Assembly: GCA_015064785.1 (NCBI GenBank)
Contig: SVRM01000009.1
Coordinates: forward strand, 1-55,477
Length of the DNA: 55,477 nucleotides
Direction of reading: 5' to 3'
DNA from: Oscillospiraceae bacterium
Lineage (GTDB): Bacteria > Bacillota > Clostridia > Oscillospirales > CAG-272
The position numbers and the translations under genes are program-made. Below, piece after piece: positions 52,001 to 55,477 of this stretch. Numbering within the stretch: the first letter of the stretch is position 1; the number at the start of each line of letters is the position of its first letter. The notes under the pieces are model-generated. The model saw only the letters and a program-made list of their open reading frames with translations. It was not told the DNA's origin and ran no database searches.

Positions 52001-53662
52001 TTACAGGCAGCAGAAGCTGTCAAACTCAACACGACCTGCTGCCGGTGCTGTTTCCAGCTCCACGTTTACAGTATACCGACCAACAAACGTGCCTGTCAGT
52101 GCGCCGGAAACCTCTGTCCATTCTCCGGCTGTATCAGGCAGTGTCACGCGTGCGAGAACAGTGCCGTGATCGCCGTCGCGTAAAAGCAATGCGGCTCCCG
52201 GTGCGGTGGTACGGATACGGAATCGGACTGCTTTCGCACCGTCAAGATTGAGATAACGGTAGCCGTTGTACTGTCCTGCGGTATCATACCATGCAAATGG
52301 ATACTCTTGAAATGTCCAGCAGTGACTGCCGACAGGCTCCTCTGTTCCGCGGTGCATGAAGCGCAGATCGCCGCGCCCTCCGGAGAAGCAGACTGCAGTG
52401 GAAGCGGGAATCCGCTCACCGACCGCAAACGAACCACGGACGCCGGAGGAGGTCATTGTAACCGGAATAAAGCTGCCGTTTTCATCCAAGGAAACACGTT
52501 CCATGTGCATCTCGCGCATCAAATGCGTCGGAACCCCCGGACAGAGACGGTGATAGGCAAGGTACAACTGATCACCGAACGGAGCGATGGAACCGTGAAC
52601 ATTGACTCCGTCCAGATAGTCGTAGGTATCGATAATCATACCGCCGAATTTCCAGCCGTCATGAATGTTATCGGAAACAAGATAATTCATGCGCACAGGT
52701 CGCCATTGACCGATTTCTGATGCAATATAGATAAAGTAATAGCGATTTCCGAATTTGCGCAGAGACGGACCCTCAAATCCGTAATGACCGTCGGGGGATT
52801 CTGCAACCAGATGCTGCACATTGATAAAAGAACCTTCTTTGATTTCTGCATAGCCCTTGTCGGGATCAAGTTCACCGATGCGGAATGGTTTGGGCAGTGC
52901 GATGTAGACACGCCCGTCATCATCCACCAGCACACCGGGATCAATGCCGCGCATCCGTGTTCCGTGATCGGTCAGATAGCGAATATTCTCAAACGGTCCT
53001 GTCGGGCTGTCACTTTCCGCAATAAAATATTCACCGTGCGCCTCGCCGGAGCAGAAGGTCAGATAATACTTCTCCTCGCGCGGCGATTTGAACAGGTCGG
53101 GTGCCCAGAGATAATTGATGCGCTTCGGACCCACGGTCTGCTCTTTTTTCTCCGCTTCGGCAATCTCCTCAGCCGTCGGTTCGCTGTATCGCATATCCTC
53201 CGGGAAATCATCAATCGAAATCGAAACGCCTGCATCTGTCCAGTGCAGAAGATCGTCGGAATAAATGACATGATAGTCACCTGAGCAGAATTCGGGACGT
53301 CCGGCTGCATTGACACCCATAGGATTGTCGCGGGAACCGTAGAGATACATTTTGCCGTCAAATACATGCGGCTCACCGTCTGCGATAAACAGTCCCCAAG
53401 TCGGCGGCAGCAGAGGATTTTGTCCGTGGTAGCCGACGGAAACGATACAGCTTGCAGTTTTGCCGTCCGCTGTGGTTGCTGTAATTTTCGTATCACCGTT
53501 CCCGACCGCTGTGACAACGCCGCTTTCATCGACTGAGGCAACGTCAGGATTTTCACTCGTCCATGTGATTGCATCACCGCAGATTGCGTGAAGCGGTGTC
53601 ACCCAATCAATTTCTGTCATAAATGCCGCCCGATCAAGACGGAATATTTCACTTGTTTTCAT
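52001..53662 (-). CDS. Glycoside hydrolase family 43 with Ig-like and CBM6-like domains
   Basis: 553 residues in three parts: a bacterial Ig-like (Big_2) domain (about 20-76: ITWTSENPDVASVDESGVVT), the five-bladed GH43 domain (about 88-400) and a CBM6-like beta-sandwich (about 430-553). GEPHVFDGKMYLYGSRD begins the catalytic domain; GIDPGVLVDDDG has the pKa-tuning Asp and YGFEGPSLRKFG the general-acid Glu. Likely an arabinofuranosidase or xylosidase. Unusually for a protein with Ig and binding domains, no signal peptide is seen. ATG 53662 follows AAGGAG by 12 bases and overlaps the 85-residue gene. Confidence 0.9.
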   Translation of the reverse strand: MKTSEIFRLDRAAFMTEIDWVTPLHAICGDAITWTSENPDVASVDESGVVTAVGNGDTKITATTADGKTASCIVSVGYHGQNPLLPPTWGLFIADGEPHVFDGKMYLYGSRDNPMGVNAAGRPEFCSGDYHVIYSDDLLHWTDAGVSISIDDFPEDMRYSEPTAEEIAEAEKKEQTVGPKRINYLWAPDLFKSPREEKYYLTFCSGEAHGEYFIAESDSPTGPFENIRYLTDHGTRMRGIDPGVLVDDDGRVYIALPKPFRIGELDPDKGYAEIKEGSFINVQHLVAESPDGHYGFEGPSLRKFGNRYYFIYIASEIGQWRPVRMNYLVSDNIHDGWKFGGMIIDTYDYLDGVNVHGSIAPFGDQLYLAYHRLCPGVPTHLMREMHMERVSLDENGSFIPVTMTSSGVRGSFAVGERIPASTAVCFSGGRGDLRFMHRGTEEPVGSHCWTFQEYPFAWYDTAGQYNGYRYLNLDGAKAVRFRIRTTAPGAALLLRDGDHGTVLARVTLPDTAGEWTEVSGALTGTFVGRYTVNVELETAPAAGRVEFDSFCCL

Positions 53663-53906
53663 TGTTATCTGAATCTCCTTGTTTTTTGATTTTTCCGCGC
53701 ACAAACACAACAATCTCCGCATCCGCACCGCTCTCGCCGTATTCGCAGACGAGCAGATACCGATCATCCGCCGTCAGCTCGTAGCAGCGATTGCTGTTTT
53801 TCTTCGGAAGCTGATTGCCAAGATAGACGCAGCGGTCATCCCTCAGGCGGAACAGTCCAGCCCGCATATGGTCGGTTTCATGAAATGATCCTCTCCTATC
53901 TTTCAT
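53649..53906 (-). CDS. Small protein of unknown function overlapping ogt and GH43
   Basis: 85 residues, charged, no membrane segment. Predicted mostly beta: RAGLFRLRDDRCVYLGNQLP and RYLLVCEYGESGADAEIVVF, then a Lys/Asn/Asp-rich tail. I recognise no family. It begins in the ogt stop codon (ATGA) and its last 14 bases overlap the GH43 start, an arrangement of real coupled genes. The ribosome site is weak, so translation may depend on ogt. Confidence 0.6.
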   Translation of the reverse strand: MKDRRGSFHETDHMRAGLFRLRDDRCVYLGNQLPKKNSNRCYELTADDRYLLVCEYGESGADAEIVVFVRGKIKKQGDSDNNENK

Positions 53907-54367
53907 CCAATCTTCGCCGATTCCAGATGCAGAAGCTGCCGTTTGATGTCGGTACCAAGTGCAAAACCGCCAAGTCTGCCGCCCGATGACACAACACGAT
54001 GACACGGAACAATCAGCAGAAGGTGGTTTTTGTTGCACGCACAGCCGACCGCACGGGACGCGCCCGGCAGACCGATCGCCGCTGCTATCTCACCGTAAGT
54101 GCGTACCTGTCCGTAGGGAATGCCGCGCAAGGCGTTCCAGACTTTGACCTGAAACGGTGTTCCCTGCATCCGGATGGCGATGCCGTCAAAAGCGTGCGCA
54201 TCTCCCGCAAAATACCGATCGAGTGCAGCGCCGAGTGCAGCTGCGGCAGGTGTATCTGCGCTGTTCGGAACATCTGCAGCGGTGAGGACAAGCGTACAAA
54301 GCAAATCGCCGTCAAAGTCTGCGTACAGGGTACCGATCGGCGTCTGATAATAAGCGGCTGTCATCAT
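53903..54367 (-). CDS. ogt: Methylated-DNA-protein cysteine methyltransferase
   Basis: 154 residues. The active site LIVPCHRVVSSGGRLGGFA (118-136) holds Cys122, which takes the alkyl group from O6-alkylguanine in a suicide reaction; YGEIAAAIGLPGASRAVG (91-108) is the DNA-binding helix-turn-helix with its Arg finger. The N-terminal domain is short. ATG 54367 follows GGAG by 10 bases; a GTG at 54373 and an ATG at 54364 are alternatives. It leads an operon otherwise concerned with glycans and phosphodiesters. Confidence 0.94.
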   Translation of the reverse strand: MMTAAYYQTPIGTLYADFDGDLLCTLVLTAADVPNSADTPAAAALGAALDRYFAGDAHAFDGIAIRMQGTPFQVKVWNALRGIPYGQVRTYGEIAAAIGLPGASRAVGCACNKNHLLLIVPCHRVVSSGGRLGGFALGTDIKRQLLHLESAKIG

Positions 54368-54400
54368 CTTCACACCACTCCAACGTTTGTTATTGAGTAT

Positions 54401-54429
54401 ATTATAAATTCAAATCTGCGTTTTGTCAA
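54401..54429 (-). promoter_or_regulatory. Consensus sigma-A promoter of the ogt operon
   Basis: Minus strand: TTGACA (54429-54424), 17-base spacer, TATAAT (54406-54401). Confidence 0.88.
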
Positions 54430-54498
54430 GGTTTTCCCAAAAATCGTCCCCTGCGCGGATAAAAAACAGAAAAATTTCAGAAAAATCATGGAAACCTA

Positions 54499-54527
54499 TT
54501 TTCAGATGAAGAAAAATATGGTATACT
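54499..54527 (+). promoter_or_regulatory. Sigma-A promoter of tldD
   Basis: TTTTCA (54499-54504), 17-base spacer ending in TGG, TATACT (54522-54527). The -35 is weak; the TGG before the -10 may compensate. Confidence 0.6.
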
Positions 54528-54568
54528 ATATCATATACAATTTCATTTTCATGAAAGGAAGAAAAAAC

Positions 54569-55477
54569 ATGATTGCAAAAGCTATACTTGAAGAGGTTCT
54601 GGCGCGTGCCATGTCCTCCGGCGCGGATTTTGCGGAGCTTTATGCCGAGAATACCCGCACCAACTCCGTCTACATGATCGACGGCAAGGTCGACAGCATC
54701 ACCGACCATACGGTCTGCGGTGTCGGTATCCGTGCATTCCTCGGTGTCCGCTGCGTCAGCGCATCCACCATTGATCTCACAAGAGAAGGACTCCTTCGCT
54801 GTGCCGCGCAGGTTGCCGATGTCATCGCAGACAATCCGACGCTCCTTGACATCCATCTGACCGAACGCAGATTTGCCGATGTCCATCCCATTGTGATCGT
54901 TCCGGATACCGCAAAAAAATCGACAAAGATTGATCTTCTCAAGCAGGGATACTTTGCGGCAAAGAACTACCATGAGGACATCGCTCAGGTTTCCGCAAAC
55001 CTTCTGGACGTTGACCATGAAATCCTGATTGCCAATTCCGACGGACTTCTGACCGGTGACCGCCAGATCAGAACCCGTATGGCGGTTTCTGCCATTGCAT
55101 CCAAAAACGGCGAGAACCAGTCCGGTTCCGCATCTCCCGGACGCAGAATGGGTCTGGAGTTGTTTGATATGATTTCCCCCGAATCCATCGGTGTGGAAGC
55201 AGCTCGCTCCGCCATCGTCAATCTGAACGCAGGCTACTGTCCTGCCGGAAAGATGACCGTTGCCATTGAAAACGGCTTCGGCGGCGTTATCTTCCACGAA
55301 GCCTGCGGTCACTCCCTTGAAGCGACCTCTGTTGCAAAGGGGATGTCCCAGATGGCAGGCAAGCTCGGTCAGAAGATCGCAAACGAAAAGGTCACTGCCA
55401 TTGACGACGGTACCATTCCGAATGCATGGGGCTCCTTCAACATCGACGACGAAGGCAATCCCTCTCAGAAGAAGATT
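54569..55477 (+). CDS. tldD: TldD-type metalloprotease (3' end outside the window)
   Basis: The first 303 residues are present; full TldD proteins have about 470. The zinc motif is GGVIFHEACGHSLEA with HEACGH at 243-248. The preceding NAGYCPAGKMTVAIENGFGG is typical of TldD as opposed to its partner TldE/PmbA, which lacks the motif. The TldD/TldE pair trims unfolded peptides, as known for microcin B17 and CcdA. A pmbA-like gene is expected beyond the right edge. ATG 54569 follows AAAGGAAG by about 6 bases. Confidence 0.95.
   Translation, partial: MIAKAILEEVLARAMSSGADFAELYAENTRTNSVYMIDGKVDSITDHTVCGVGIRAFLGVRCVSASTIDLTREGLLRCAAQVADVIADNPTLLDIHLTERRFADVHPIVIVPDTAKKSTKIDLLKQGYFAAKNYHEDIAQVSANLLDVDHEILIANSDGLLTGDRQIRTRMAVSAIASKNGENQSGSASPGRRMGLELFDMISPESIGVEAARSAIVNLNAGYCPAGKMTVAIENGFGGVIFHEACGHSLEATSVAKGMSQMAGKLGQKIANEKVTAIDDGTIPNAWGSFNIDDEGNPSQKKI

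Overview
The window reads as chromosomal DNA of a spore-forming, Gram-positive bacterium of the class Clostridia, most likely an uncultured gut member of the Oscillospirales or a relative (inference from gene content, not from a marker gene). Evidence seen in the sequence: a sporulation cluster (spoIIID, spoIIGA, sigE), strong Shine-Dalgarno sequences, many sigma-A promoters with 17-base spacers, lipoboxes, TTG and GTG starts, and roughly even base composition. I found no tRNA, rRNA, insertion sequence, phage gene or CRISPR array, and no stretch above about 300 bases without a gene. The two end genes are cut by the window edges.

Layout. 1-4423: end of an unrecognised protein, a GNAT acetyltransferase, an SGNH hydrolase with an SdpI-like membrane protein, and a convergent Gfo/Idh/MocA oxidoreductase. 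4577-7901: a leftward operon (DUF2975 membrane protein, XRE regulator, geranylgeranyl-reductase-like flavoprotein, membrane protein), divergent from a lysozyme-like (GH25) protein that seems to have lost its catalytic acids. 8002-18188: a flavoprotein with an EEP-family hydrolase, a small membrane protein, class II fructose-bisphosphate aldolase, then a leftward glycan set (MATE transporter, YfcE, D-lyxose-isomerase-like protein, GH3, Gfo/Idh/MocA). 18400-22912: a tandem DUF1538 membrane protein with two PII-like proteins, then a Cthe_2159-type lipoprotein. 23002-31679: CPBP protease, third Gfo/Idh/MocA, aminotransferase, GreA, ComEC-like hydrolase, flippase, VanY-like carboxypeptidase, a block of nested hairpins and an EamA transporter. 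31898-39172: a COG2509 flavoprotein, two convergent orphan solute-binding lipoproteins and a GH38 alpha-mannosidase.

39426-47622: a nucleoside hydrolase followed without a gap by a complete F-type ATP synthase operon (atpZ-I-B-E-F-H-A-G-D-C). Subunit c carries the two-glutamate ion site known from some sodium-driven rotors. 47821-49969: sporulation genes in the order spoIIID, spoIIGA, sigE, with a near-perfect sigma-E promoter before spoIIID and Spo0A-like boxes before spoIIGA. 50131-54367: an APH-type kinase and an operon of ogt, an overlapping 85-residue protein, GH43 and a glycerophosphodiesterase. 54569 to the end: the start of tldD.

Taken together this is a saccharolytic anaerobe's region. 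Glycosidases (GH3, GH38, GH43), an esterase, sugar oxidoreductases, an isomerase and solute-binding proteins serve glycan scavenging; aldolase and ATP synthase serve central energy metabolism; the spo cluster commits the mother cell to sporulation.
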